DNA of 64,000 bases from Ostreococcus mediterraneus. Its lineage: Eukaryota > Chlorophyta > Mamiellophyceae > Mamiellales > Bathycoccaceae. Position 1 is the first letter of the stretch. The number at the start of each line of letters is the position of its first letter. The notes beneath the pieces were generated by a model. That model ran no database searches. It saw only the letters and a program-made list of their open reading frames with translations, and had not been told where the DNA came from. Where the stretch lies: assembly GCA_012295225.1 (NCBI GenBank), contig WMKK01000001.1, forward strand, positions 62,001-126,000, in the 5' to 3' direction. Positions 9,891-19,962 of the stretch are shown piece after piece. The position numbers and the translations under genes are program-made.

Positions 9891-9979
9891 ATCAAATCAT
9901 CGCAGCTATTTATCATTAAATGCTCATTCATTTCCGCACGCAGGCATTCAGTTCAACTAAAAAGTATTCATTCAAGTAT

Positions 9980-10984
9980 TCACTCAGGTGGCTGGGAGAC
10001 GTTGTACGTTCCATCTTGTCCAAGAGACACGGCGTTACCGCTATCCAAGAAGCCGCAGGCGTTTGCCAACGACGCCGCGGCGCACTGCCATACATTCGCA
10101 TTCGGACTAATCAACTTTGCCGTATCCTTTGAACATTTTGCGTTAAAATTATTGACGAATTGCGTATCCACTGCGCGAGCTTCGATGCGCACTACGTCGG
10201 CGTAAATGCCAGGATTGGATAAGTTCGTGGCGGCGTCGCAATGATATACGCCATCCTCGTCTCCGTTTGCAAACGCCTCAGCCGCATCTGCGGCCATACC
10301 AGCGCGAATCTCGCTCATTTCTTCCGCCTCGGGATCTCCTAACTCCGCTATCAATCGTTCCAAAGCTTCAGCGGCTTCACCGGCGAGGAATTCCAAGCCT
10401 TCTAAAAACAAAACGCGAGCGAAGAGCCGCATTTTAATAACCGCGTGCTTGCCCTTTGCGCGTTCGATGGCATTAATACGTCGCCCAAGAGCGTCTTCAC
10501 CCATTGTGCGCACGCGCATGAGTGTATGTTGATACGACGCCGTGCCAATAATCGATGCGCGCTCTTGTTTACCGGCGTGTCGACGCGCGTACGCGGCCGC
10601 GGCGACGTCGTGTAAGCGACGCGTCTCCTCGTCGTCGAGCGCGACGCCTTCCTCATCCTCATACTCGCCATCTTCATTGGCGCCGTCATAGCCAGCGCCA
10701 CTCACGCGTTTAGATGACATCGGCGCGCCTTGCAAGCGCTTCGAACGCCGAGCGGGTGCGGTCGACGTCGACGTAGACGCCGCACTCGGCGTTTTGCGCT
10801 TTTTTGAATCGCTCGCACCTGTCGCGCCTTTCGAAGCCTTTGACGCCGACTTTTCATTCTGTCGCGAATGCGCGAGAATATCGTTCGTGTGAATACCGAG
10901 CGATTGCATCATCGCGCGATTACGCGCGACGCGCGCATCGCGCTCGGCTTCGTATTCGGTTTTGAGCTCGCGAGACGATGACAT
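9980..10984 (-). CDS. Low-complexity nuclear protein, function unknown (334 aa)
   Basis: I chose the ATG at 10984 (MSSSRELKTEYEAERDARVA). The frame stays open upstream to another start at 11080, but those extra residues look non-conserved. The N-terminus has a basic-acidic helix (YEAERDARVARNRAMMQSLGI) like the short EYExxRxxxxxRNxxxLxxLGI segment in WDR76/CMR1-type nuclear proteins, but there are no WD repeats. A Lys/Ser/Thr-rich stretch with ARRSKRLQG (a probable nuclear localisation signal) follows, then an acidic patch (EDGEYEDEEG) and a helical C-terminal region with four Cys. Its function is not recognised. Confidence 0.65.
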   Translation of the reverse strand: MSSSRELKTEYEAERDARVARNRAMMQSLGIHTNDILAHSRQNEKSASKASKGATGASDSKKRKTPSAASTSTSTAPARRSKRLQGAPMSSKRVSGAGYDGANEDGEYEDEEGVALDDEETRRLHDVAAAAYARRHAGKQERASIIGTASYQHTLMRVRTMGEDALGRRINAIERAKGKHAVIKMRLFARVLFLEGLEFLAGEAAEALERLIAELGDPEAEEMSEIRAGMAADAAEAFANGDEDGVYHCDAATNLSNPGIYADVVRIEARAVDTQFVNNFNAKCSKDTAKLISPNANVWQCAAASLANACGFLDSGNAVSLGQDGTYNVSQPPE

Positions 10985-11097
10985 GGCTACGAATGCGGAC
11001 GCGACACGCGCCGGAACGCGCCAACCAATCACGTTGGAGTGGGCTAATGATAGGCATATAAATGATAACAAAACGTGCAACAGTGTGGAATTTCGTA

Positions 11098-11880
11098 CTA
11101 TGATCCCGTGATGTGCGAGCGGAATTTATCGAGCGCGCGAAATCTGTGACTGATGGTGTTCTTCGTCGCCTTGTCCAACTCGGCGTACGTCTGGTCAAAT
11201 CCATCGGGTTGAAACACTGGATCCCACCCAAAGTCCGTCGGCCCGCGCGCGGGAACGATAACCCCGTGCGTACGACCGACGAACACCATTGGATCCTTAT
11301 CCTCCGGACCAGTAGAGTAGGCAAAGATGCATTGCGCGTACGCACTCTTGTCCGCGTACGCGGCTAACAAATTATTCAACCCTTCGTGTCCAGTCTTTTC
11401 CAAGAACCACTTGATGTACGGTCCTGGGAGCCCATTGAGCGCGTTAAAACACAACGACGTGTCTTCCACGAGCGTCGGTCCTCCGATTTCAATCGCCGCC
11501 AATCGCGCTTTTTCCTTCGCGATGTCCTCGGGCTCGCCCTGGAGCTCGGGAAGGTCCAACTTTTGATTGCGCAAGCTGAAACTCGAGCTCGCACCGATGA
11601 TCGCCTTGACTTCCTCGAGCTTTTTGGCGTTTCCAGTGACAAACGTGATGTCCATCTTCGATGACGTCGACGACGCGAGGGTCGATGCGCGCGTGATGAA
11701 AGGTTCCTGCGCGCGAGAAAAAGTGGTTAGGCGCAGCTCGAACGACGACGACGACAACGACGACGACGACGAGGCTCGCGAACGCCCGACTCGCACGCGC
11801 ACCTCGTGAGCTATGCGACCCCGACGCCGCGTCTGTCGACGTAACACTCCAGGCGCCGCGAACGCTCGTACCGCGCGCAT
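11098..11880 (-). CDS. ITPA: Inosine triphosphate pyrophosphatase (ITPase, HAM1 family)
   Basis: Hydrolyses (d)ITP and XTP to monophosphates, keeping deaminated purines out of nucleic acids. The core begins at [16 protein letters not shown], the family's substrate loop TGNxxKLx[45 protein letters not shown] and FSHRF-like [10 protein letters not shown] follow in the expected order. The core from the internal Met at 11655 is 185 aa, the usual length. The ATG at 11880 adds a 75-residue Arg/Ser-rich extension that could be an organellar targeting peptide. That ATG lies only 33 bp from the divergent GNAT start, so the long form would leave almost no 5' spacer; both starts are possible. Confidence 0.92.
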   Translation of the reverse strand: MRAVRAFAAPGVLRRQTRRRGRIAHEVRVRVGRSRASSSSSLSSSSFELRLTTFSRAQEPFITRASTLASSTSSKMDITFVTGNAKKLEEVKAIIGASSSFSLRNQKLDLPELQGEPEDIAKEKARLAAIEIGGPTLVEDTSLCFNALNGLPGPYIKWFLEKTGHEGLNNLLAAYADKSAYAQCIFAYSTGPEDKDPMVFVGRTHGVIVPARGPTDFGWDPVFQPDGFDQTYAELDKATKNTISHRFRALDKFRSHITGS

Positions 11881-11913
11881 GAAAATGACGACGCCACTGC
11901 GCGGACGGCGTGC

Positions 11914-12672
11914 ATGGTTCGCACAGCTCACGACATTGTCGCCGCCCACGCGTTCTCGCGCGGCGCGCGCGCGTCGTCGTCGTCGTCATCGCGGGATTCG
12001 AGCGTCAAACGCCCGCCGCCCCGGTCGACGTCGGCATGGATCGGGGGCAAAGTTCGCGGCGCCGGGGATCCGCGCGGCGTCGTGCTGCGCCACGGTGGAG
12101 CGCCCTCGATGAAAATTGTGCGCTTTGCCGAGCGCGACGAGCTCGACGCCATCGCCGCGCTGCAGAGCGATGCGTTTTACGAGCTGCTCGCGCCCGCGCT
12201 CGGGACGACGGTGTTTGATGCGCCCGTGCGCGCGTACTTTGAGTACGACGTGCGACAGACGCTCGAACGCAAGTACTTTCCCTATGCGGCTCAGGGTCGA
12301 TTCGCGCCGCTCGTGATCGATGCGGGCGAGAGTAATGTCGTTGGTGTGGTAGAGATTAGCGTGCAGCGGGATTTTGAGTGCATGCGTGCGCTTGAGGGTC
12401 TGTCGAAGACGCACGAGTACGCGTATTTGAGCTGCATGGCGGTGGACGCGAGCGCGCGCCGACGAGGATTCGCCACGGCGCTCATCGCTGGTGGTGAAGT
12501 CATCGCGCGCGAGTGGGGGTTTAATTTACTCACTTTGCACGTGTTTGCCGAGAACGCTGATGCCCTTAGGGTGTACGAGCGTGCGGGTTATACGGTTTTA
12601 GATAGGCCGTTTCGCACGCCGCTCGATGTCGTTAAAAATCGTAGCAAGTTGTACATGGCGAAGCGATTGTAG
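11914..12672 (+). CDS. GNAT N-acetyltransferase, probably plastid-targeted (252 aa)
   Basis: The GNAT fold is clear in the C-terminal half: the strand and acetyl-CoA loop [21 protein letters not shown] has the R/QxxGxG/A-type signature as RRRGFA. It is followed by helix [12 protein letters not shown], strand [14 protein letters not shown] and [11 protein letters not shown], the typical NxxAxxxYxxxGF closing motif. The first ~65 residues are rich in Ser, Arg and Ala and resemble a plastid transit peptide; an internal ATG at 12109 ([11 protein letters not shown]) would give the untargeted form. Plant plastid GNATs acetylate protein N-termini and lysines, but the substrate here is not known. It is divergent from ITPase. 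Confidence 0.85.
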   Translation: MVRTAHDIVAAHAFSRGARASSSSSSRDSSVKRPPPRSTSAWIGGKVRGAGDPRGVVLRHGGAPSMKIVRFAERDELDAIAALQSDAFYELLAPALGTTVFDAPVRAYFEYDVRQTLERKYFPYAAQGRFAPLVIDAGESNVVGVVEISVQRDFECMRALEGLSKTHEYAYLSCMAVDASARRRGFATALIAGGEVIAREWGFNLLTLHVFAENADALRVYERAGYTVLDRPFRTPLDVVKNRSKLYMAKRL

Positions 12673-12904
12673 CCGTGGTGAAGAAGTACTGCAAGGATTT
12701 ACGCCTGTCTGATTTTACCGCGGCGATTAGATGCACATAGACCTTAGACCGCTAGACTTTTAGAATTTTTAAGACGCTTGCCAATCAACCAACCAACCAA
12801 AACAAACGACACTCACCGACGCGCGCGCGTCGGTAGTCTCGCTCGCGCGACGTCGCGCGCGTAAAGAACAACCGTAGTACTCGCTCTCGTACGTCGCGTG
12901 GGCC

Positions 12905-14059
12905 ATGAATAACATCACGCGAGGGATGGCGCGCATGAGCGCGGGCGCTGCTCCAGCGGGTGTTTCGAACGCGGGCGACGGCAAAGCCAATGGCGGCGGC
13001 GGCGATGGCGGCAACCGCGGCGGTGGTGGTGGTGATGATAACGATGACGACTATTCCAGCGATGGCTCGTACGCGTCTGGCTCGTACGATTCGCGCTCGT
13101 ACAGTTACTCGTCTTCTCGTTCGTATGACTCGCGTAGCGGCGGCGACGAGGACTACTACTCGCGTTCGTATTCAGATTCATACAGCGATAGTGGGTCATA
13201 TTCGCGATCATATAGCGATGGTGATTCATATTCCGGTACTGGAAGCGATCTGAGTGGCGTCGCGAAGTCGTCTTCGGCGTCGACGGATTCGCAAGCGACG
13301 GCGAGCGCCTCGAGCGTGTACTCAGAGGAGGATGAGGCCTTTATATTCGCTGGGAAGACTGGGGCGTTGGATATCACGCAATTAGGAGACGTGAGCACGA
13401 CAGCCATAGAGGCTGGACCCGAGGCGATTCCGCTTGCGTTTGACATGTTTATGGGGGATGTTCGTTTGATTCGCGGCGACGACGCGTTTGAGACTCAGCA
13501 CGAACGTGAGTTATTTAAAAAAGCATTCGTCAAACAAATCGTCTTCAAGGAGGCGGAAATAGTATTCAAAGAGATGCAGTCGTGGGATGAAGAATCACGC
13601 GAAAGCAAGGGGCAGGGATATTTTGTGTACTTCGTCATTCGCGGCGCGCTCGCTGCGACCAAATTGGTACATCCTCGATACGCCGCCGTGCACACGCCTG
13701 AAGCCATGGCGCATCTTGATGATCCAATGTCTATATTGAAGCCAATTAGAATGCAGACGCCAATGATTTTCCAGGATGCACAGTTTGAGACTGATGTAGA
13801 TCGCCAGCGAGCGAAAGATATGCTCAAGGCGGATGACTTTTCGTCAGTGGAGCTCGCAAAATTTATTAGAGGAAGTTGTTTCGGCGAGTTTGAGGTCTTA
13901 GAAGGGCGCATACCTCGTCAATACACAATTACATCGTTGGTATCAAACACCGCAGTGGCGGTGATGCACGCACACGTGTTCGAAAAGTTTGCTCGACAAG
14001 GCTCAGAGTTACGACGGCGCATCGACGCCGAGCGAGCGTCCAACATATTGCGTTTCTAG
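12905..14059 (+). CDS. Ser/Tyr-rich protein with cyclic-nucleotide-binding-like domain (384 aa)
   Basis: Residues ~20-130 are Gly-rich and then strongly Ser/Tyr/Asp-rich, with repeated SYSRS, SYSD and YDSRS units. The C-terminal ~160 residues resemble a cNMP-binding beta-roll: FVIRGALAATK, then GSCFGEFEVLEGRIPRQYTI matches the phosphate-binding cassette pattern FGExxLLxxxPRxxT, then AVAVMHAHVFEKF. A basic Arg follows the Pro as in true binders, so ligand binding is plausible but not shown. No kinase or channel domain is attached. The low-complexity N-terminus may be a phosphorylation-rich or phase-separating tail (inference). Function is unknown. Confidence 0.75.
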   Translation: MNNITRGMARMSAGAAPAGVSNAGDGKANGGGGDGGNRGGGGGDDNDDDYSSDGSYASGSYDSRSYSYSSSRSYDSRSGGDEDYYSRSYSDSYSDSGSYSRSYSDGDSYSGTGSDLSGVAKSSSASTDSQATASASSVYSEEDEAFIFAGKTGALDITQLGDVSTTAIEAGPEAIPLAFDMFMGDVRLIRGDDAFETQHERELFKKAFVKQIVFKEAEIVFKEMQSWDEESRESKGQGYFVYFVIRGALAATKLVHPRYAAVHTPEAMAHLDDPMSILKPIRMQTPMIFQDAQFETDVDRQRAKDMLKADDFSSVELAKFIRGSCFGEFEVLEGRIPRQYTITSLVSNTAVAVMHAHVFEKFARQGSELRRRIDAERASNILRF

Positions 14060-14155
14060 CTCAGTAACGGTAGAATAGTAAAAAGCTTCATGTTAGCGAA
14101 GCCATTGAGTATATTTCAAGACAAATGTAGATTAGGTTCAATCGTTTCGTTTAGA

Positions 14156-15328
14156 TCACAGAAACACGTCCTTTTCCAAAGCTTTCACGACGTCATCTTG
14201 GTCGTTCAACTTGGCGACATCCACGGGAGACTTGCCGTCGTTGTTGCGAAGCGTCACAGACGCGCCGTGTTCAACCAAAAGCTCGACGAGATCAACGCGG
14301 CCGTAACCGGCGGCGTAGTGCATGGGCGTGTTCTTGTTCTTATCCACCGCGTTCACATCGGCACCCTCCTTGCAAAGAAGTTCGGCGCACTTGATTTCGC
14401 CGTAGCCGCACGCGAAGTGAAGACCAGTGCGCCCTTCGGAATCCTTCATGTTGGCATCTTGGCCAGCCTTCAAGAATTCAATGAGAGCGTCGTAATCACC
14501 TTCGGACGCAGCCGTGAGCACGGACTCTTCTTCGTCATCGACGGCTTCTTCTTCCTCCTCTTCCTCTTCCTCTTCAGCGTCGGCGCCGGCGCCGGCGCCA
14601 AAGACTGGAACGACGTCACCCATCGCGGCGTTGATCTTTTTCAAAACCTTAGGATCGTTCCAGTATTTCATCATCGCTTGCGGACCACCGGTTTCGATCT
14701 CCTTCATAATCTCGCTCATTTCCGGATCTTCCTTCAACTCTTCCATCTTCCTCTTCATCTTTTCAGCCGTCTCGGGGTCGTTCATCGTCCCCATCATCGC
14801 CTTCATTTGAGGATCCTCCATCATTTGTTCACCGAGCTTTTGCGCCATCTTCATAAACGCAGGGTTTTGCATAACTCCTTGCATCGCTTCCATCGCCGCT
14901 TGTTGATCCACACCCGGCATACCTCCGCCCGGCATGCCCGCCATCATCCCCATCCCCGGCGGCATCCCCGGCGGCATACCGCCCATACCCGGTGGTAACG
15001 CCCCCATTTGTGCTTGCATATTCGCCATGTTCGCTTGCATCTGTTCTGCCATGGCTTTGAAATTTGGATCACTCGAAATCTGTTCCGCCATCTCCTTAAT
15101 CGACGGGTCCTCGAGCATCTCGCGAAGTTTATCCATGTCAAAGGGCGAGCCACCCGCGCCCGTCATCCCGCCGCCCATGCCCGGCGGCATACCGAATCCC
15201 GGTGGTAAATCCCCTACACATATATATACGCACGACACGCACACGTCAGTACACACCAGTCGCACGCCGCCGTGACGACGCACACCACGCGCGCCATGGA
15301 TACGCCGATCGGCATCTTCATCCTTCAT
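14156..15328 (-). CDS. AKR2: AKR2-like ankyrin chaperone for plastid outer-envelope proteins
   Basis: AKR2 binds newly made tail- or signal-anchored chloroplast outer-membrane proteins in the cytosol. Seen: an N-terminal Met/Pro/Gly-rich domain with STI1-like helices ([41 protein letters not shown]), the hallmark [15 protein letters not shown], a Glu tract, then ankyrin repeats ([27 protein letters not shown]) ending KALEKDVFL. The layout and C-terminus match plant AKR2A/B. Exons: 15286-15328 and 14156-15213. The 72-nt intron begins GTGTGC and ends TGTAG with a CTGAC motif upstream. Phases agree, giving 366 aa. An in-frame ATG at 15364 is an alternative start. Confidence 0.92.
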   Translation of the reverse strand: MKDEDADRRIHGARGVRRHGGVRLVCTDVCVSCVYICVGDLPPGFGMPPGMGGGMTGAGGSPFDMDKLREMLEDPSIKEMAEQISSDPNFKAMAEQMQANMANMQAQMGALPPGMGGMPPGMPPGMGMMAGMPGGGMPGVDQQAAMEAMQGVMQNPAFMKMAQKLGEQMMEDPQMKAMMGTMNDPETAEKMKRKMEELKEDPEMSEIMKEIETGGPQAMMKYWNDPKVLKKINAAMGDVVPVFGAGAGADAEEEEEEEEEEAVDDEEESVLTAASEGDYDALIEFLKAGQDANMKDSEGRTGLHFACGYGEIKCAELLCKEGADVNAVDKNKNTPMHYAAGYGRVDLVELLVEHGASVTLRNNDGKSPVDVAKLNDQDDVVKALEKDVFL

Positions 15329-15516
15329 CGCATCGTCATCCACCAGTCGTCGCGCGATCGCCATCGCCACCGTCGCGCCGTACGAACGAACGAACGCGAG
15401 CGCGCACGTCGCCGTCGTCGTCACGCATCGCGCGTCACGCACCAGCCATGTCGCAAAGTCGTGCGTCGCGCAGTGCGGTGCGGCGGGAAGACCCTGAGGG
15501 GTTTTTTGGGGGCAAT

Positions 15517-15534
15517 CGACCAATCATGACCAGG
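15517..15534 (-). promoter_or_regulatory. Shared 18-bp upstream motif CCTGGTCATGATTGGTCG
   Basis: On the AKR2 strand this 18-mer lies about 190 bp upstream of its start. It differs at one base from two exact copies upstream of the CrtI-like gene at 63.4 kb. It contains an inverted CCAAT core (ATTGG). Function is inferred only from position and recurrence. Confidence 0.45.
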
Positions 15535-15623
15535 GGCACAGTCCCTCGGGAACACATTTGGATTGGGACTGCGAGTGTTTGCGTTGTTACAACACGCGAA
15601 TGCGAATGCGTTTGAGTGACATT

Positions 15624-16469
15624 TCACCCCGGTCCGATGTCTTCATCGGGCCAAACGAAAGGCATGAATGCCCAGCGCGCGCGTAAGTCACCTCGCGCGG
15701 TGTGCTCGATAGAGTCGAATTCATCGGTGTGAGGTAAGCCGCGAACGACGGCGTCGACGCGGTGTAAATCAAAGCGAGACGTCAAGCCCGGGTAGGATGT
15801 GCTCTCGCGTTCGCTCACGACGTGCGCGTACGTGCGATCGATGATGTCTATCTCGAGAGGGTGTCCATCACGAGCGGTAGAGCTAAGCTCTTCGCGCACG
15901 GCGCGGGCGACACAATCGCGCCAGAGCTCGCCCGCGGCGAGCTTTTCGCTGAGCGGACGCATGCGCGAACGCATCTTGCCATTGGCAAATGTTTGCGAAA
16001 TTTCAATCAAACACCGCGTGTCGTCGTCCGTGAACTCTGGACGGCGTATTCTAAGCGTCAGCACGCGCACGGTGCGTATGGCACGTCGTGCGGTGCGATC
16101 TGGATTGGATGAGTCGCGCGCGCCCGCGAGCGCGGATTCCCCCGCGCGACACTCGTGCAATAAATCCTCCACGTCTTTGCACCCTCGCCCGCTCGCAAAC
16201 GCCCCTGGATCGACACCGCGCTGCGTGAGCCACCGCTCGAGGGTTCTAGCATCCGTCGCCGGTGCGTGCGGGTCGAATACGTCCTCGTCGTCGATGATAT
16301 ACGACGACGAAAACGACGTTGAAAACGATGACGACGCGACGCTCGGTGACGATGAAGACGACACCGACGTCGACGCCGTGAGCGCGCACGCGCGAGTGCG
16401 CCGCCAACTCACGCCATGCGTCGCGCGCGATGCGCAGCGCGCGGTGACGTTCGCCAGCGTCGCGCGCAT
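15624..16469 (-). CDS. Nudix-like hydrolase domain protein, probable plastid (281 aa)
   Basis: The N-terminal ~60 residues are Arg/Ser-rich with a long Ser run, like a plastid or mitochondrial transit peptide. The C-terminal half reads LIEISQTFANG..MRPLSEKLAAGELWRDCVARAVREELSS, giving a weak Nudix box in which AxREEL supplies the REUxEE glutamates, although the canonical Gly spacing is not exact. YPGLTSRFDLHRVDAVVRGLP and a Trp-rich end follow, a layout I associate with a plant Nudix-domain family. Catalysis and substrate are uncertain. It is divergent from Nup107, with only 64 bp between starts. Confidence 0.6.
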   Translation of the reverse strand: MRATLANVTARCASRATHGVSWRRTRACALTASTSVSSSSSPSVASSSFSTSFSSSYIIDDEDVFDPHAPATDARTLERWLTQRGVDPGAFASGRGCKDVEDLLHECRAGESALAGARDSSNPDRTARRAIRTVRVLTLRIRRPEFTDDDTRCLIEISQTFANGKMRSRMRPLSEKLAAGELWRDCVARAVREELSSTARDGHPLEIDIIDRTYAHVVSERESTSYPGLTSRFDLHRVDAVVRGLPHTDEFDSIEHTARGDLRARWAFMPFVWPDEDIGPG

Positions 16470-16533
16470 CGCGTGCGACAGTGACGCACGCGTCGGATAG
16501 CATCAATGTGACTGTTGGAGCTCGGTCGCGTTC

Positions 16534-19500
16534 ATGACTCAGCGCATCGTCATTCGTCGACGCGTCGTCGCCGCGCGACGGTCGGGAACGATGGAATCGT
16601 TGCGCGAGGGCGATTTCGAGCGACGCGCGATGGTCGTCGCGGAGTCGGCGGTGCGAGATGGGACCTCGTCGTCGATGATGCAGACGATGCGTGGTGGTGA
16701 TGACGCTGATGACGTGCTCATGGGCGATGTGCGGGATGTGGTGGACGTCGCGGGGGACGATACGCGGGCGTTGAATCCACTCGTGCCGGTGTCTTCGTAC
16801 GTTGCGAGTGACGGCGATGGGGGCGAGGCGTTCGGGGCGAGGAAAGGATTGGCGGGTGATGGATCCGCAAACGCGGCGGCGGCTTCGGCGGCGAACGACG
16901 GCGACGACGCGCGCGCCGAGGAGTTTGCGTTCGCTGAAGTATTGGCTAAAGTGAAGACGGAAGGCGCGAGCGCCGGTGCGGCGGCGGCGATGTTCGAAGA
17001 TGCGTGCTGGTTGCGCGCGAGGGAGTTACGAACGCGCGCTGAGGCGAGGCGTCGTCGCGCGCCGAGCGCGGCGGCAAAGGATGTCGTCGAAGCTGAAGCG
17101 CTCGAGCGCGAGGCGCACTCATGGTCGCTCATTTACCACTTGCTCGGTGACGGCGCCACGGTTGAGCGCGAAAGCGCGGGAAGAGAGATTGAGATGTTGA
17201 ACGCGACGCCGCGAGAAGATGGCGGCGCTCGGGGTAACTTTTTGCCTCCACCGTTGAGAAGTCGATTGCGTTGTGCTTCTCGCGATGAGACAAGGGATCC
17301 AGTGACGTTTAGATTGAATAGGATTATTGCTTGGCTCGAGTCCAACGCGTCGTCGGCGTTGCGTAGAGCCGAGCTCGACGGGACGGCGTTTGATGGAAGA
17401 TTTTTGCGCGACGAATGCGCGTGGCGAGAAACCGCCGACGCACTCAATTCGTCTGCGAAGTGCGACCCGGACGGCAACCCTTTGTCGACGTCTCTCGATC
17501 CCGATGGTCCGATGCGCACGAATGCAGTATTACATCCATCTAATGCCGACGCAGAAGAGCGTTTGTGCAAGCGGTTATGGAAGCTCATTCGAGCAGGCAA
17601 CATTCGCGAAGCACGAGATTTGTGTTCCAAAGTTGGACAACATTGGCGTGCCGCCTCTCTTGGCGGTGCTGCGGGTTGGGGTCCAGCACCAGTTGGCTTA
17701 GTGGCGGACGAGGAACTTGAACGCGATGCGCGCAAGTTGCTCGCGTTGCGAGACATGGACACTCTCGCGGCTCAAAATGAAGTTGATTTGAATGACGACG
17801 CGTGCGCTGCAGAATGCGACGGTATCGGCGCCAATCGTCGAGCTTTGTGGAAATGGACGTGTATGGTTGCTGCTCGACATATCGCGAAGTCAGCAAAGCT
17901 TTCGCAGCTCCCTTTGGCGCAGCATGAGGCGAGTGTGTATGGTGCGTTGTGCGGCGACTTGCAAACAATGCTCACAGCGTGTGAAGGTGACTGGGAGTCA
18001 ACTACATGGGCGTATGCGCGCGCTTTGTTTGATCTTCGCATTGACTCCGTGGTGAACTCTGGGCGAGTCCTTTCCGATGTCGCAGATATCGAAGTCGGCG
18101 AGGTGATTTGTGACGAGAATGAAATCGAAAACGGCGACGACGACGCTGTCAAGCGCTTGGGCCAACCCAGATGGCCCACACTCGATGTCATCAACGCTAC
18201 TCCGAAGACTGTGGAAGAGATCTTGCTGGTCAAGTTACCAGAAAAGTTTCCGGACGCCGATGCCCATCGCACGGTGCAGACGCACTTGATACTTGGTAAA
18301 ACAAAAGAGCTTGTGCTAGACCATTTGCTGCAGTTGATTTTTCCTGAAGAAGAGCTCGCGAGTGATGGTGAGCGTGTGAGCCTGCGGCCGTTAGATGCAG
18401 GTCTCACTCGCTTCACCGCACATGCGTTGTTGTTTTTAGAGTCTTTATTAGCCGAAGGTGGTGGATTGTCTCCAGGGGGCGAATTATACTTTCATTTGAA
18501 CAAAGTGTTGAACTTGTATGTAGTGCACTTGATTGCAAACAAGCGCTACGCGCTAGTCCCCGCATATGTAGTGCACTTACGTCATCCGCTGTTGATCGAG
18601 ACGTATGCAAACTTCTTAGATCTGTTAGCTCCGGCGGTGATGTCGCGCAAGTCGTTGTGCTTTGCTGAGGCGTCGTTTTGGATGGATATTGAAGGTCTCG
18701 GCGGGTGGCGTGAAATAGTCACGCGGTCGTTGAGTGATTCTCGTAGCCTTGACATGGTTCATCGCGGTCCAGATTATCGAAGATTGATGCTCCAATGGTC
18801 AACGGTTGCAGTTGAAACCTACCCTGAAGCCGCAACTCATGCTTGCTTGCTTGTAAGGCAACTGATGTGCCAGCGAACCTCAATTAATGTCTTTTCTGGT
18901 GACGCCCAGGTGGATGGGGAATTGCGTGCACGAGAGATCCTGGTCGATGAACTTCCCGAAGGCGTGCCAGGCCAAGCGCGCGCCAACGGTGCATCGGAAT
19001 CAGCTGCGGAGTTAGGTGACTGGGCGCGATATCTTTCCGCGACAGAGGCCATCACGGCGTGGAAGCAAATTTGGAGCGAAAACGAATCCAAGCGCTTAGA
19101 TATTATGGCTCAAAACACTCGGCCATATCCTCCAGACCCGTTGCCAGCAATCGACGAGGATGAGTTATGTGCAGCTCAGCGTGCTATTGATGCTGTTCTC
19201 ACTCTGGTGCGCACGAAAAACTGGTTAGATGACGCCGCGCTTTGCGGGGCAGAGGACGAAATGGCACAAAATAATTTGCTGCTTCGTGTTGTCGCCATAC
19301 CTGTGCTCAAGGGCTTTGTCGATTCGAACGGAGGTGTGCGAGCATCCGACGTGGAACAAATCGCCACGGACTTGGAAACGTTAATATCTTCCAAGTTTGA
19401 GCAAGGCGAGGTTTCAGTCAACGCAACGAGAGGCATCGCTCGAGGCGAATCACCGGTGCATGCGGGGGGCGAGTACGGTCAAGTTGTTGTGCAAATATCT

Positions 19501-19851
19501 GCCACGTTGCCAGATGATACGAGTGTAGAAGACCTTGCTCGCGTGAGACAAGACGTCGCGCTAGCCATGTCGGATTGCGCCAAGGGCGATCTGCCAGGCC
19601 AAGAGGTGACACTTGATATTCAATCTGTCGACGGCAACTCTGCGGCTCTAGTGCACGCTCTGTGCCGCGCCATATGCATCCCATCAATCATGATGCAAGC
19701 TGCGCAAATCGAAGCAGCCATGAGGGTTGGCACGACGCGCGTCGTTGAGCTCACCGCTGATCCAGAGTATGGCATCTTTAAATACTTTTCGTCTACGGAA
19801 CTGAAGTGGATTTTGGAGTTGGCAAGAGAAAGCGGGTTGACGCTCCTCTGA
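16534..19851 (+). CDS. NUP107: Nucleoporin Nup107/Nup84 (1105 aa)
   Basis: Alpha-solenoid scaffold protein of the Y-shaped (Nup107-160) nuclear pore subcomplex. The signature segment LCKRLWKLIRAGNIREARDLCSKVGQHWRAASLGG (~345-380) is the family's LxxxLRAGxxxxAxxLCxxxGQxWRAA motif. Downstream are long helical stretches typical of the Nup84/Nup107 solenoid, including the LYVVHLIANKRYALVPAYVVHL region and the C-terminal helix ending LARESGLTLL. The N-terminal ~130 residues are low-complexity and acidic. Length is slightly above that of animal Nup107. A second ATG at 16591 (MESLREGDF) could be the true start. Confidence 0.9.
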   Translation: MTQRIVIRRRVVAARRSGTMESLREGDFERRAMVVAESAVRDGTSSSMMQTMRGGDDADDVLMGDVRDVVDVAGDDTRALNPLVPVSSYVASDGDGGEAFGARKGLAGDGSANAAAASAANDGDDARAEEFAFAEVLAKVKTEGASAGAAAAMFEDACWLRARELRTRAEARRRRAPSAAAKDVVEAEALEREAHSWSLIYHLLGDGATVERESAGREIEMLNATPREDGGARGNFLPPPLRSRLRCASRDETRDPVTFRLNRIIAWLESNASSALRRAELDGTAFDGRFLRDECAWRETADALNSSAKCDPDGNPLSTSLDPDGPMRTNAVLHPSNADAEERLCKRLWKLIRAGNIREARDLCSKVGQHWRAASLGGAAGWGPAPVGLVADEELERDARKLLALRDMDTLAAQNEVDLNDDACAAECDGIGANRRALWKWTCMVAARHIAKSAKLSQLPLAQHEASVYGALCGDLQTMLTACEGDWESTTWAYARALFDLRIDSVVNSGRVLSDVADIEVGEVICDENEIENGDDDAVKRLGQPRWPTLDVINATPKTVEEILLVKLPEKFPDADAHRTVQTHLILGKTKELVLDHLLQLIFPEEELASDGERVSLRPLDAGLTRFTAHALLFLESLLAEGGGLSPGGELYFHLNKVLNLYVVHLIANKRYALVPAYVVHLRHPLLIETYANFLDLLAPAVMSRKSLCFAEASFWMDIEGLGGWREIVTRSLSDSRSLDMVHRGPDYRRLMLQWSTVAVETYPEAATHACLLVRQLMCQRTSINVFSGDAQVDGELRAREILVDELPEGVPGQARANGASESAAELGDWARYLSATEAITAWKQIWSENESKRLDIMAQNTRPYPPDPLPAIDEDELCAAQRAIDAVLTLVRTKNWLDDAALCGAEDEMAQNNLLLRVVAIPVLKGFVDSNGGVRASDVEQIATDLETLISSKFEQGEVSVNATRGIARGESPVHAGGEYGQVVVQISATLPDDTSVEDLARVRQDVALAMSDCAKGDLPGQEVTLDIQSVDGNSAALVHALCRAICIPSIMMQAAQIEAAMRVGTTRVVELTADPEYGIFKYFSSTELKWILELARESGLTLL

Positions 19852-19962
19852 AGTCAATGTACATCGCATAGTACAGTAGCAAACAAATACGTTTGAACAA
19901 TAAAATACAACAACAACAACTAAAATCTATGTACCGGTACGGCACTGTGCTAATAGTCTATT

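Noticed and set aside
14090-14998. 300-codon plus-strand ORF opposite AKR2
   Set aside because: Antisense shadow of the AKR2 coding sequence with no homology-like features.
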